Below, one piece after another: positions 56,558 through 64,000 of a DNA stretch of 64,000 nucleotides. The stretch is taken from assembly GCA_964391365.1 (NCBI GenBank), contig CAYMKW010000003.1, forward strand, positions 1 through 64,000. Reading direction: 5' to 3'. Under the pieces are notes generated by a model. It saw only the letters and a list, made by a program, of their open reading frames with translations, ran no database searches and was not told where the DNA came from. The DNA comes from SXMI01 sp964391365 (GTDB taxonomy: Bacteria > Actinomycetota > Acidimicrobiia > Acidimicrobiales > Microtrichaceae). A program made the position numbers and the translations under genes. Position 1 is the stretch's first letter; each line of letters begins with the position of its first letter.

Positions 56558-57664
56558 GTGGCCGATCCAGCCGACCCGCCGAGCGGGACCGACGCCGCCG
56601 ATCCCGGGGGGACGTCGGTTCCGACGGTCACGGGGACCATCGACCGACGCAAGCAGGTCGTCGCGGGTCTGATCACGCTGGTCGTGCTGGTCGTGGTCTT
56701 CGTCGGGATCTTCCCGAAGTTCGCCAACTACGGCGACGCCTGGGCGTCCATCCAGAAGATGTCCATCGGCTCGCTCGTGGCGCTCGGTGCCGTCACGGTC
56801 GCGAACATCGTCATCTACGTGTTCCCGTACATGGCGGCGCTGCCCGGAATCAGGTTCTGGGACGCGTTCGTGGTCCGTCAGACGTCCTTCATGATCTCGA
56901 ACGCCGTCCCCGCCGGTGGTGCGTTCGGGCTGGCGGTCCAGTACGCCATGCTCAGCGGCTACGGGTTCGGGCCGGCCGAGGCATCCTCGGCCATCGCGGT
57001 CACGAGCATCTGGAACCTGCTCGTGACACTGGCGCTCCCGGCTCTCGGGTTGGCGGTGCTCGTCGTCGAGGGCGACGCGACCCGGAACCAGGTGCTCGGC
57101 GCCGTGGGCGGACTCGTCGCGGTCTTCGCGATCGTCGGCGTGATGACGATCGTCCTCCGGAGTGAGTCCTGGGCCCGACGCCTCGGGGGGTGGGGTGACT
57201 CGATCATCCACCGCGTCCGGCCGTCCACGCCGCCGGACGTTGCAACCTCGGGCGTGGTCCGGTTCCGCGAGCAGACCTACGACGTGGTGGCGCAGCGGTG
57301 GGGGCGCCTCACCTTCACCAACTTCGCCCAGCAGTTCAGCCAGTTCTTCGTCCTGCTCGTGGCGATCTACGGGCTCGGCGGCACCAGCACCGGGGTGAAC
57401 CCCGCCGAGATCTTCGCTGCGTTCGCAGTCGCCCGGTTGGCCGGGTTCATCCCGATCACCCCGGGGGGTCTGGGGACCGTCGACGCGGCGCTCGTCGCCC
57501 TCCTGTCCGCCTTCGGGATGAACCAGGACGAGGCGCTGGCCGCCGATCTCCTCTGGCGGGCCGCCACCTTCATCCCGCAGATCGTCATCGGGGTCATCAC
57601 GTTCCTCGTCTGGCGGGTCCAGGCCGCTCGGCGATCATCGGGCCGCACCATCCCGAACCCCTGA
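56558..57664 (+). CDS. YbhN / lysylphosphatidylglycerol synthase-like membrane protein
   Basis: A 368-residue integral membrane protein of the UPF0104 (LPG_synthase_TM) family, with about eight hydrophobic helices starting at LITLVVLVVVFVGIFPKF and the family motifs VRQTSFMISNAVPAGGAFG and RLAGFIPITPGGLGTVDAAL. Members are thought to flip lipids; the aminoacyl-transferase domain of full MprF is absent. A short acidic N-terminus faces the cytosol. Confidence 0.85.
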   Translation: MADPADPPSGTDAADPGGTSVPTVTGTIDRRKQVVAGLITLVVLVVVFVGIFPKFANYGDAWASIQKMSIGSLVALGAVTVANIVIYVFPYMAALPGIRFWDAFVVRQTSFMISNAVPAGGAFGLAVQYAMLSGYGFGPAEASSAIAVTSIWNLLVTLALPALGLAVLVVEGDATRNQVLGAVGGLVAVFAIVGVMTIVLRSESWARRLGGWGDSIIHRVRPSTPPDVATSGVVRFREQTYDVVAQRWGRLTFTNFAQQFSQFFVLLVAIYGLGGTSTGVNPAEIFAAFAVARLAGFIPITPGGLGTVDAALVALLSAFGMNQDEALAADLLWRAATFIPQIVIGVITFLVWRVQAARRSSGRTIPNP

Positions 57665-57702
57665 GGCGAACTGCTCCTGAGGGCACCGCACCCGAGTGAT
57701 GG

Positions 57703-58395
57703 TCAGTCGGTCGTCCCGAACGGCTCGACCCAGTCGGGCCCGGGAGATCCGCAGGCCGTGCGAAGGTCGGCCAGGTAGCGACGCCTCGGGACCTCCACGA
57801 CCCCGAGCGATGCCAGGTGCGGGGTCAACCACTGGACGTCGAAGAGCGATCCCTCCGCCGACGCGACGATCCGGTCGGCTGCCACCACGGCGACCTTGGA
57901 TGCGTCCCGGACGTGATGGAACATCGACTCGGCCGCGAAGAGCGACCCCACCGCGACGCCGTAGAGCCCACCGGCGAGCGCGCCGTCCTGCCAGACCTCG
58001 ACGCTGTGGGCCCAACCCAGCCGGTGGAGCGCGGTGTAGGCGGCGACGATCCGCTCGTCGATCCAGCCGTGCGGCCGGGACGGGTCGCCACAGGCCCGGA
58101 CGACATCCTCGAACCTGCGGTCCGTGGTGACCTCGAAGCGACCGAGGACCCGGCGGAGGGATCGCGAGATGTGGACGCCCCCGGCCGGGAGCACCGCCCG
58201 GGGGTCTGGAGAGAACCAGGCCAGATCCCGGCGCCCGACCGGCATCGGGAACAGTCCGAGGCGGTAGGCCGCCAGGAGCGTTCCGGGCTCCAGATCGCCA
58301 CCCAGGACGACCGGGCCGTCACCAGGGCCGTCACCCGGATTCGGGAACTCCCAGCGACTCGGGGGTGGTTCTGCCGGCGTGACGGGTGACCTCAG
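57703..58395 (-). CDS. aat: Leucyl/phenylalanyl-tRNA-protein transferase
   Basis: A 230-residue enzyme that adds Leu or Phe from tRNA to the N-terminus of proteins with basic N-termini, marking them for ClpAP. Motifs: WEFPNPG, VLGGDLEPGTLLAAYRLGLF, LAWFSPDPRAVLP, SVEVWQDGALAGGLYGVAVG, and FAAESMFHHVRDASKVAV. No ATG, GTG or TTG lies in the right place. CTG at 58395 overlaps the hydroxyacyl-CoA dehydrogenase TGA by 4 nt (CTGA), just like the other NTGA overlaps here, so it is the best start. Confidence 0.9.
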   Translation of the reverse strand: MRSPVTPAEPPPSRWEFPNPGDGPGDGPVVLGGDLEPGTLLAAYRLGLFPMPVGRRDLAWFSPDPRAVLPAGGVHISRSLRRVLGRFEVTTDRRFEDVVRACGDPSRPHGWIDERIVAAYTALHRLGWAHSVEVWQDGALAGGLYGVAVGSLFAAESMFHHVRDASKVAVVAADRIVASAEGSLFDVQWLTPHLASLGVVEVPRRRYLADLRTACGSPGPDWVEPFGTTD

Positions 58396-59246
58396 CGCGA
58401 GTAGTCGTAGAACCCGGCGCCGGACTTCCGCCCGAGCTGCCCGGCGGCGACCATCCGGCGGAGCACCGGCATGGCGGCGTAGTTCGGGTCGCGGAACTCG
58501 TCGTAGAGCGCATCGAGGATGGCGACCGAGGTGTCGAGTCCCACCAGGTCGAGCAGGGCGAGCGGCCCCATGGGGAACCCGCAGCCGCCCTTCATGGCGG
58601 CGTCGATGTCCTCGGCGGTCGCCGTTCCGTTCTCGAGCATCCGCACGGCGTTGTTGAGGTACGGGAAGAGCAGGGCGTTGACGATGAAGCCGGCCCGGTC
58701 CTTGACCTCGACGGGCGACTTGCCGCAGGCCTCGGCGAAGGCCCGGCACGCGGCGATCGTCTCGTCCGATGCGGTCAGGGGGCGGACGATCTCGACCAGC
58801 GCCATGGCGGGAGCGGGGTTGAAGAAGTGCACACCGCAGACCCGGTCGGGCCGGTTGGTTGCGACGGCCATCTCGACCACGGGCAGGGTGGAGGTGTTCG
58901 TGGCGATGATGGTGTCCGGCCCGCAGATCCCGTCGAGCTCGGAGAACAGCGCCTGCTTGATCGCCAGGTCCTCGACGACCGACTCGATCACGAGGTCGCA
59001 GTCGGCGACGGCCGTGAGGTCGTCGGTGGCGCTCACGCGGGCCCGGACCTCGTCGGCGACGGCCTGCTCGAGCTTGCCCCGCTCCACCTGCTTCGCCAGC
59101 GACTTCTCGAGCGAGGCGAGCATGGCGTCGGCCGTCGCCTGCTGCCGCGACCGCAGCACGACGGTGTGGCCGGACTTGGCCGCCACCTCCGCGATGCCCG
59201 AGCCCATGATGCCGCTGCCGAGAATGCCCACACGTTCGATCGTCAT
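58392..59246 (-). CDS. 3-hydroxyacyl-CoA (3-hydroxybutyryl-CoA) dehydrogenase
   Basis: A 284-residue NAD(P)-dependent enzyme oxidising 3-hydroxyacyl-CoA, or reducing acetoacetyl-CoA. The N-terminal Rossmann motif is RVGILGSGIMGSGIAEVAA; VIESVVEDLAIKQALFSEL, the catalytic VHFFNPAP and MALVEIVRP follow, then the C-terminal GFIVNALLFPYLNNAVR. It is the single-domain form (FadB2/Hbd type). A TAGCAT hexamer sits 7 nt before the ATG. Confidence 0.95.
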   Translation of the reverse strand: MTIERVGILGSGIMGSGIAEVAAKSGHTVVLRSRQQATADAMLASLEKSLAKQVERGKLEQAVADEVRARVSATDDLTAVADCDLVIESVVEDLAIKQALFSELDGICGPDTIIATNTSTLPVVEMAVATNRPDRVCGVHFFNPAPAMALVEIVRPLTASDETIAACRAFAEACGKSPVEVKDRAGFIVNALLFPYLNNAVRMLENGTATAEDIDAAMKGGCGFPMGPLALLDLVGLDTSVAILDALYDEFRDPNYAAMPVLRRMVAAGQLGRKSGAGFYDYSR

Positions 59247-59253
59247 GCGGGCG

Positions 59254-59259
59254 ATGCTA
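59254..59259 (-). promoter_or_regulatory. Leaderless-type -10 of the hydroxyacyl-CoA dehydrogenase gene
   Basis: On the minus strand TAGCAT is followed by seven bases and ATG 59246, with no ribosome binding site. Confidence 0.5.
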
Positions 59260-59411
59260 GCGAGCGACCGGCTCGTGGCCCCAAGCCGCAGCCGGGACCG
59301 GGCCGGCCCGGCTACCTGCGGCCCGGGATGGCTCGCTGCGCAACCGGCGTGTCAGGCTGTCGCCCGTCGGCCCACCGGTGGCGCCGGCATCGACGGAGGA
59401 GCGAGACGATC

Positions 59412-60095
59412 ATGTCTGGGACGCTGGCCCTGGTGGGCGGAGGCGAGTGGACCGAGGCGTGCACCTTCGACTCCGAGCTCCTGTCGGGGTGCGGCGACGT
59501 GCTGGTGATCCCCGCAGCGATGGCCTACGAGCGGCCCGAGGCCGCCGTCGAGCGGGCACGGGCCCACCTCGAGCCGCTCGACGTCCGGATCGATGTGCTC
59601 GACGTCTACCGTCGCGCGCAGGCCATGGAGCCCGAGGCGGCAGCGGCAGTGGCGGGGGCCTCGGCGGTCTACGTCTCGAGTGGCTCGCCCATGCACCTCC
59701 GGTCCGTGCTGAAGGACACGCCGTTGCTCGACGCGCTGGTGACGGCCTGGAGGGGCGGCACCGTGGTGGCGGTCGCGGGGGAGGCGACGTCGGTGCTGTG
59801 CACCCACATGGTGGACAGTCGCGGCGGGGCCTTCACGGTCGGTCTGGAACTGGTCACCACGGCGACCTTCGTGCCGCGCCGGGACCGTTGGTCGCCCGAC
59901 AAGTTCCACCGGACCGTGGAGCTGGCGCCGATCGACCTGCCCGTCGTCGGAATCGACGAGTCGACCGCCCTCGTCCACACGGGGCCGGGCGAGTGGAGCG
60001 TCTCGGGTGCCGGCGAGGTGCAGGTCTTCCTGGGAGGTCGGCGGGTCGGACTCGACGCCCTCCCCCGGGACCTGAACCCGGTGCTCGAGGTCTGA
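59412..60095 (+). CDS. S51-peptidase / cyanophycinase-like protein
   Basis: A 227-residue class I glutamine-amidotransferase-like fold resembling peptidase S51: TLALVGGGEW at the start, then VYVSSGSPMHLRSVL. The nucleophile Ser site, normally GxSAGA, reads VAGEATSVL, so the catalytic Ser seems missing and the protein may be non-catalytic or use another residue. GGAGGAG lies about 9 nt upstream of the ATG. It is flanked by divergent and convergent genes, so it is a single-gene unit. Confidence 0.78.
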   Translation: MSGTLALVGGGEWTEACTFDSELLSGCGDVLVIPAAMAYERPEAAVERARAHLEPLDVRIDVLDVYRRAQAMEPEAAAAVAGASAVYVSSGSPMHLRSVLKDTPLLDALVTAWRGGTVVAVAGEATSVLCTHMVDSRGGAFTVGLELVTTATFVPRRDRWSPDKFHRTVELAPIDLPVVGIDESTALVHTGPGEWSVSGAGEVQVFLGGRRVGLDALPRDLNPVLEV

Positions 60096-60110
60096 TCCCC
60101 GACCGCTGCC

Positions 60111-60983
60111 TCAGCCGGCCGGTGTCTGCGTGATCCGGACCGACTCGATGACGACCGGCTCGGTCGGCTCCTGGCTCGCGTTGCCGAGCGAGCCGATGAG
60201 GTCGATGACCTCACGGCCTGCGACCACCTCGCCGAACCGGGTGTAGTTGGCCGGGTTCAGCTGCTGACCCCCGCCCGGCAGGACCACGAAGAACTGGCTG
60301 CCGTTCGTCGCCGGACCTGCGTTGGCCATGGCGAGCGAGTAGTCGGTGTAGGCCTCCGGGCCGCTGGGCAGTTCGTCACCGAAGCTGTACCCCAGCTCGT
60401 TGTTGCCCCAGGGCTCGCCGTCGCCGTCGCCACCCTGGATCACGAACCCGGGGACGATCCGGTGGAACGGCACGCCGTCGTAGAAGCGGTAGCGGCTGAG
60501 CACGACGAAGTTGTTGGTCGCGACGGGTGCTGCGGCGGGGTCGAGCTGCAGCGTGAACGAACCCTTGTTGGTGGTGACCTCGGCGGTGTAGGTGGCGGCA
60601 GGGTCGATGCAGGTGGGCGGCGGTCCCGCGAACTGCTGGACCCGCTTCTGGGAACCGTCCGCCGGGGGACACGGAGTCGGCTCCGTGAGCGTGACCCCCT
60701 CGGGCGGGGCCGGGAGGGCGGCGCCCTCCGCATCCGTGATCGTCGTGGTGGTGGTGTCCCCGGGCGCGGTGGTGGTCGTCGTCGATCCGTCGGCGCTCGG
60801 CGAACTCGAGTCCTGGACGAGGAGGGCGGCCACGCCGAGCAGGAGGGAGGCCGCCAGGACGATGCCGACGACCGTGATGACCCGCTGCTTGCGCTGCTGG
60901 CGGGTCAGGTGTGTCCGGGCCTGCTGGACGCGGGCGGTCCGGCCCTGTTTCTGGCGTGCGTGCTTCTCGGCGCTGGTACCCAC
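60111..60983 (-). CDS. Membrane-anchored cyclophilin-type peptidyl-prolyl isomerase
   Basis: A 290-residue protein: basic N-terminus, one transmembrane helix (VITVVGIVLAASLLLGVAALLV), Thr-rich linker, and a cyclophilin domain with FYDGVPFHRIVPGFVIQGGD and MANAGPATNGSQFFVVL. It probably folds proteins outside the membrane. GTG 60983 lies 8 nt after a TACGCT hexamer, which suggests leaderless expression. Confidence 0.9.
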   Translation of the reverse strand: MGTSAEKHARQKQGRTARVQQARTHLTRQQRKQRVITVVGIVLAASLLLGVAALLVQDSSSPSADGSTTTTTAPGDTTTTTITDAEGAALPAPPEGVTLTEPTPCPPADGSQKRVQQFAGPPPTCIDPAATYTAEVTTNKGSFTLQLDPAAAPVATNNFVVLSRYRFYDGVPFHRIVPGFVIQGGDGDGEPWGNNELGYSFGDELPSGPEAYTDYSLAMANAGPATNGSQFFVVLPGGGQQLNPANYTRFGEVVAGREVIDLIGSLGNASQEPTEPVVIESVRITQTPAG

Positions 60984-60991
60984 GGGCGGTG

Positions 60992-60997
60992 AGCGTA
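60992..60997 (-). promoter_or_regulatory. Leaderless-type -10 of the cyclophilin gene
   Basis: On the minus strand TACGCT ends 8 nt before GTG 60983 with no Shine-Dalgarno. The divergent aspartate kinase has the same arrangement. Confidence 0.45.
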
Positions 60998-61085
60998 GCG
61001 CCGGGTCGCTCCGGCCCGGCGTCGCTGTGGGGCCTCGAGCGAGCGGGTCCGGTGTTCGCCGTGGGGCCTCGCCGGGGCCGCCGTG

Positions 61086-61091
61086 TAGCGT
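61086..61091 (+). promoter_or_regulatory. Leaderless-type -10 of the aspartate kinase gene
   Basis: TAGCGT ends 7 nt before GTG 61099, with no Shine-Dalgarno. Confidence 0.5.
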
Positions 61092-61098
61092 TCGTTTC

Positions 61099-62322
61099 GT
61101 GGCGTTGCTGGTCCAGAAGTTCGGTGGGACGTCCGTCGCGGACGCGGAGCGGATCCGGGCGGTGGCCGACCAGGTGGCACGTTCCCGCCGTCGGGGCGAT
61201 CAGGTCGTGCTCGTCGTCTCGGCCATGGGCAAGGAGACCGACGAGTTGCTCCGGCTCGCCGCCGAGGTCTCCGTCGAGCTCCCCGGTCGAGAGATGGACA
61301 TGCTGGTCACCGCAGGGGAGCGCAAGGCCATCGCCCTGGTCGCCATGGCGATCGAGGCCGCCGGGATCCCCTCGGGCAGCTACACGGGGAGCCAGGCGGG
61401 GTTCGTGACCGACACCAACCACCGCAACGCCAAGATCCTCGAGGTCGGTGCCGCTCGGATCCGCGCTGCGCTCGACGAGGGGCGGGTTCCCGTGGTGGCC
61501 GGAGCGCAGGGCGTGTCGACCGACCACGACGTGACCTTCCTCGGCCGCGGTGGATCCGATACGACGGCCGTCGCGCTGGCGAAGGCGCTGGGTGCCGACG
61601 CCTGTGAGCTCTACACCGACGTGTCCGGGGTCTTCACCACTGATCCCCGGGTGGTCAGCTCGGCCCGTCGGATGCACTCGATCACGTTCGACGAGATGCT
61701 CGAGATGACCGCGGCCGGGTGCCCCAAGCCCGCCATGCGGTCCGTGGAGTTCGCACACCGGCACGGCGTGCCCCTGCACGTCCGGTCCGCATTCACCTGG
61801 GAACCAGGCACCTGGGTCGTCGAGGAGAGTCCAGACATGGAAGCAGCCCTGATCCGTTCGGTCGTCGCCGATTCGTCGGAGGCGAAGGTCACCGTCTCCG
61901 GCGTGCCCGATCAGCCCGGTGTGGCCGCCCGGTTGTTCCGGGAGCTCGCCGATGCGGACGTGAACGTCGACATGATCGTCCAGAACGTCTCGGCGGCCGG
62001 GGTCACCGACATCTCGTTCACCGTCCCCCACACGGACCTGTCCCGCGCCGTTCAGGTCTGCGAGTCCCAGCGGGACTCGACCGGCCCGACGTCGGTCGTC
62101 GCCGACCAGCGCATCGCCAAGGTGTCGGTGGTGGGTGCCGGGATGAAATCGAACCCGGGCGTGGCCGCAACGATGTTCGAGGTCCTGGCGTCGAACGGGA
62201 TCAACATCGAGATGATCTCGACCTCGGCGATCCGTATCTCGTGCGTGATCGCCGAGGACGCCGTCGATCGGGCGGTGCAGGTGCTGCACGACGCCTTCGA
62301 GCTCGACCGCACCACCTTCTGA
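61099..62322 (+). CDS. lysC: Aspartate kinase (alpha subunit)
   Basis: A 407-residue enzyme making aspartyl phosphate, the first step to lysine, threonine, methionine and diaminopimelate. Catalytic domain: LLVQKFGGTSVADAERI, TAGERKAIALVAMAIE, FLGRGGSDTTAVALA, LYTDVSGVFTTDPR. Two ACT domains follow (AKVTVSGVPDQPGVAARLF and VSVVGAGMKSNPGVAATMF). GTG 61099 is leaderless-like. asd follows in the same direction about 1.3 kb downstream, with hemW between them on the other strand. Confidence 0.96.
   Translation: MALLVQKFGGTSVADAERIRAVADQVARSRRRGDQVVLVVSAMGKETDELLRLAAEVSVELPGREMDMLVTAGERKAIALVAMAIEAAGIPSGSYTGSQAGFVTDTNHRNAKILEVGAARIRAALDEGRVPVVAGAQGVSTDHDVTFLGRGGSDTTAVALAKALGADACELYTDVSGVFTTDPRVVSSARRMHSITFDEMLEMTAAGCPKPAMRSVEFAHRHGVPLHVRSAFTWEPGTWVVEESPDMEAALIRSVVADSSEAKVTVSGVPDQPGVAARLFRELADADVNVDMIVQNVSAAGVTDISFTVPHTDLSRAVQVCESQRDSTGPTSVVADQRIAKVSVVGAGMKSNPGVAATMFEVLASNGINIEMISTSAIRISCVIAEDAVDRAVQVLHDAFELDRTTF
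61837..62322 (+). CDS. Probable aspartate kinase beta subunit, internal start
   Basis: In-frame ATG 61837 begins MEAALIRSVVADSSEAKVTV, aligning with the known internal start of Corynebacterium beta subunits. GAGGAG lies 9 nt upstream, although the full-length gene has no such site. It would give 161 residues made of the ACT domains. Actinobacterial and Bacillus enzymes form alpha2beta2 complexes from overlapping products, so this second product is likely. Confidence 0.65.
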   Translation: MEAALIRSVVADSSEAKVTVSGVPDQPGVAARLFRELADADVNVDMIVQNVSAAGVTDISFTVPHTDLSRAVQVCESQRDSTGPTSVVADQRIAKVSVVGAGMKSNPGVAATMFEVLASNGINIEMISTSAIRISCVIAEDAVDRAVQVLHDAFELDRTTF

Positions 62323-62383
62323 CCCTTCCCCCACCCGTTCCCAGCTCTGTGGTGCGTGCGGCCGGACCGGGGCGTGTGGCCTG

Positions 62384-63580
62384 TCAGAGCAGGCGGCGGA
62401 TCACGTGGTCGGCGAGCAGGCGCCCTCGGTCGGTGAGCCGGACACGGGTGCCATCCGCTTCGATCAACCCGTCCTCGACGAGCGACCGCACCGCGTCGGG
62501 GTCCAGCATCGGGCCACCCTCGTCGGTCGACGGAAGCCCCTCGTCGAGCCGCAGCCCGAGCATGATCCGCTCGGTCCGCCGCTGACCGTCGTCGAGCACC
62601 TCGCCGCCAGCAGCGGGCAGGTCGCCGTCGACGGCCGCTCGGGACCAGACCCCGAGATCGGCGTGGTTCCACCACCGGTGGTCCCCGACGTGGGAGTGGG
62701 CGCCGGGGCCGACGCCCCACCAGTGGTGGTCACGCCAGGTCAGCAGGTTGTGGCGACACCGGGCCGACTCGTCACGCGCCCAGTTCGACAACTCGTAGCG
62801 ATGCAGACCTGCGCTCCGACATGCGCGATCGACCGTCAGGTAGCGCTCGGCCGCCTCGTCGGGATCGGGGGCCGGCAGGTCACCACGGCGCACCCGGGCG
62901 GCGAGCTTCGTGCCGGGCTCGACGGCGAGTGCGTAGACCGACAGGTGATCGACACCGCAGCCGAGTGCCAGGTCGATGCTGGCCGTCCAGTCCTCCGGTC
63001 GCTCGCCCGGCGTGCCGTAGATCAGGTCGAGGCCGATGTGTCGCATGCCCGCCCGACGGGCGGCCTCCACCGCGGCCACGGCCAGGTCGGGCGGGTGGGT
63101 TCGATCGAGGAGGTCGAGGACACGCGCAACGGCACTCTGGAGTCCCAGACTGCAGCGGTTCACGCCCGCCTCGACGAGCTGCTCGAACTGCCCGGGGCGG
63201 AGACCGTCGGGGTTCGACTCGATGGTGACCTCGACGTCGCTGCGGACATCGAAGCGTGATCGGATGGCGCCGAGGATCCGGGTGATCAGGGCCGGGTCGA
63301 TCGCCGTCGGGGTGCCACCGCCGAAGTAGATCGACGTGAGCGCCGGGCGATCCGGCCCCAGCAGCCGGTCGGCGGTTGCGAGCTCGGCGATGGCCGCCTC
63401 GGCCCACCGCTGGTGCGTCCGGTCCCAGTCGGCCTCGTTCACTCCGTCGCCCGGCGCCGTCGTCACGAATGCGCAGTAGCCGCATCGGCGGATGCAGAAC
63501 GGAACGTGCACGTAGATGCCGAGCGGGACGTCACCGGGTGCGGCCGGCACCTCCGATGCGGCCGGCACCCTGGTCGCCAT
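62384..63580 (-). CDS. hemW: Radical SAM heme chaperone HemW-like
   Basis: A 398-residue radical SAM protein, with the cluster motif YVHVPFCIRRCGYCAF (Cys-x3-Cys-x2-Cys), the SIYFGGGTPTAI motif, EVTIESNPD, NRCSLGLQSAV and IGLDLIYGTPGERPEDW. HemW proteins are related to but distinct from coproporphyrinogen dehydrogenase and deliver heme to proteins. ATG at 63580 gives the normal length; a GTG lies one codon upstream. It diverges from asd. Confidence 0.92.
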   Translation of the reverse strand: MATRVPAASEVPAAPGDVPLGIYVHVPFCIRRCGYCAFVTTAPGDGVNEADWDRTHQRWAEAAIAELATADRLLGPDRPALTSIYFGGGTPTAIDPALITRILGAIRSRFDVRSDVEVTIESNPDGLRPGQFEQLVEAGVNRCSLGLQSAVARVLDLLDRTHPPDLAVAAVEAARRAGMRHIGLDLIYGTPGERPEDWTASIDLALGCGVDHLSVYALAVEPGTKLAARVRRGDLPAPDPDEAAERYLTVDRACRSAGLHRYELSNWARDESARCRHNLLTWRDHHWWGVGPGAHSHVGDHRWWNHADLGVWSRAAVDGDLPAAGGEVLDDGQRRTERIMLGLRLDEGLPSTDEGGPMLDPDAVRSLVEDGLIEADGTRVRLTDRGRLLADHVIRRLL

Positions 63581-63647
63581 CACGCCACAGTGTCCCAGTG
63601 GCGAAGGGACGGTGGCTACTCGCTGGGGCGGCGCCGGGTCGGCCCGG

Positions 63648-63653
63648 TAGCCT
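63648..63653 (+). promoter_or_regulatory. Leaderless-type -10 of asd
   Basis: TAGCCT ends 8 nt before ATG 63662, with no Shine-Dalgarno. Confidence 0.45.
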
Positions 63654-63661
63654 CGGCCGCC

Positions 63662-64000
63662 ATGAGTTCCCCCGTGCACGTCGGAGTGTTCGGCGCCACC
63701 GGCCAGGTCGGCGGCGTGATGCGCCGACTCCTCGACGAACGTCAGGTCCCCGTGGCATCGGTCCGGTTCTTCGCCTCGGCCCGCTCTGCGGGCACGACGC
63801 TCCCGTGGCGGGGCGAGGACGTCGTGGTCGAGGACACCGCGACCGCCCGGTTCGACGGCCTCGACGTCGCGCTGTTCTCGGCCGGTGGGGCCACCTCTCG
63901 GGAGCATGCGCAGCGGGTCGCCGCCGCCGGGGCCACGGTGGTCGACAACTCGTCGGCGTGGCGCATGCACCCGCAGGTCCCGCTGGTGGTGGCCGAGGTC
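63662..64000 (+). CDS. asd: Aspartate-semialdehyde dehydrogenase, 5' part
   Basis: The first 113 codons of a longer gene that continues past the window. It starts MSSPVHVGVFGATGQVGGVM (NADP-binding), has RFFASARSAG, and DGLDVALFSAGGATSREHA followed by VVDNSSAWRM, all standard Asd motifs. It is the enzyme after aspartate kinase in the pathway. Catalytic Cys and His lie beyond the end. Confidence 0.95.
   Translation, partial: MSSPVHVGVFGATGQVGGVMRRLLDERQVPVASVRFFASARSAGTTLPWRGEDVVVEDTATARFDGLDVALFSAGGATSREHAQRVAAAGATVVDNSSAWRMHPQVPLVVAEV

Overview
This window is the chromosomal replication-origin region of a high-GC actinobacterium. The gene content and order fit an Acidimicrobiia-like lineage (Ilumatobacter and relatives), but that placement is inferred from synteny and codon use, because there is no rRNA gene to test it. 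Left of about 31.0 kb the core genes read leftward (dnaA, dnaN, recF, DUF721/dciA, gyrB, gyrA, a TadE-like gene, DUF3566, tRNA-Ile). Right of about 31.5 kb they read rightward (rpmH, rnpA, yidD, yidC, jag/khpB, rsmG, two parS sites, parA, parB). The 420-bp dnaA-rpmH gap carries degenerate DnaA boxes and a good dnaA promoter and is the probable oriC.

0-20.5 kb is accessory and metabolic. It holds a Zn-sensing SmtB/ArsR regulator overlapping a His-rich metal-binding protein, an SHOCT membrane protein, an amidohydrolase with an NTF2-like partner, and a 2244-residue secreted repeat protein with a sortase-like C-terminus. It continues with an acyl-CoA dehydrogenase, a DsbA-like protein overlapping a secreted glucosaminidase-like protein, a TetR regulator with a perfect palindrome at its start codon upstream of a fatty-acid hydroxylase, TesB, a SnoaL-like protein, a HisN-like phosphatase, a group-3 sigma factor and an NAD-binding oxidoreductase.

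37-44.7 kb matches the mycobacterial trxB-trxC-cwlM / Rv3909-murJ neighbourhood, with changes. CwlM has no ATG, GTG or TTG before its first domain. MurJ is absent; in its place is a complete-looking Ser/Thr kinase with a transmembrane segment and an ectodomain like the one on mycobacterial MviN. In mycobacteria CwlM is a phospho-regulated controller of peptidoglycan precursor synthesis, so kinase, CwlM pseudo-amidase and DUF6049 may form a cell-wall control cluster here.

44.7-64 kb holds a CCA-adding-type nucleotidyltransferase, UspA, a methyltransferase, DUF5318 and a class A PBP, panB, the rpsF-ssb-rpsR-rplI-dnaB block (dnaB has a 381-residue intein), a VOC protein, a YbhN-like membrane protein, hydroxyacyl-CoA dehydrogenase overlapping aat, an S51-like protein, a cyclophilin, aspartate kinase, hemW, and the 5' part of aspartate-semialdehyde dehydrogenase.

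Genome style: many genes overlap by 4 nt (ATGA, GTGA, TTGA and one CTGA). At least eight genes have a TANNNT -10 hexamer 6-8 nt before the start codon and no ribosome binding site, which suggests frequent leaderless mRNAs. No CRISPR array, insertion sequence, integrase, rRNA or phage gene was seen.
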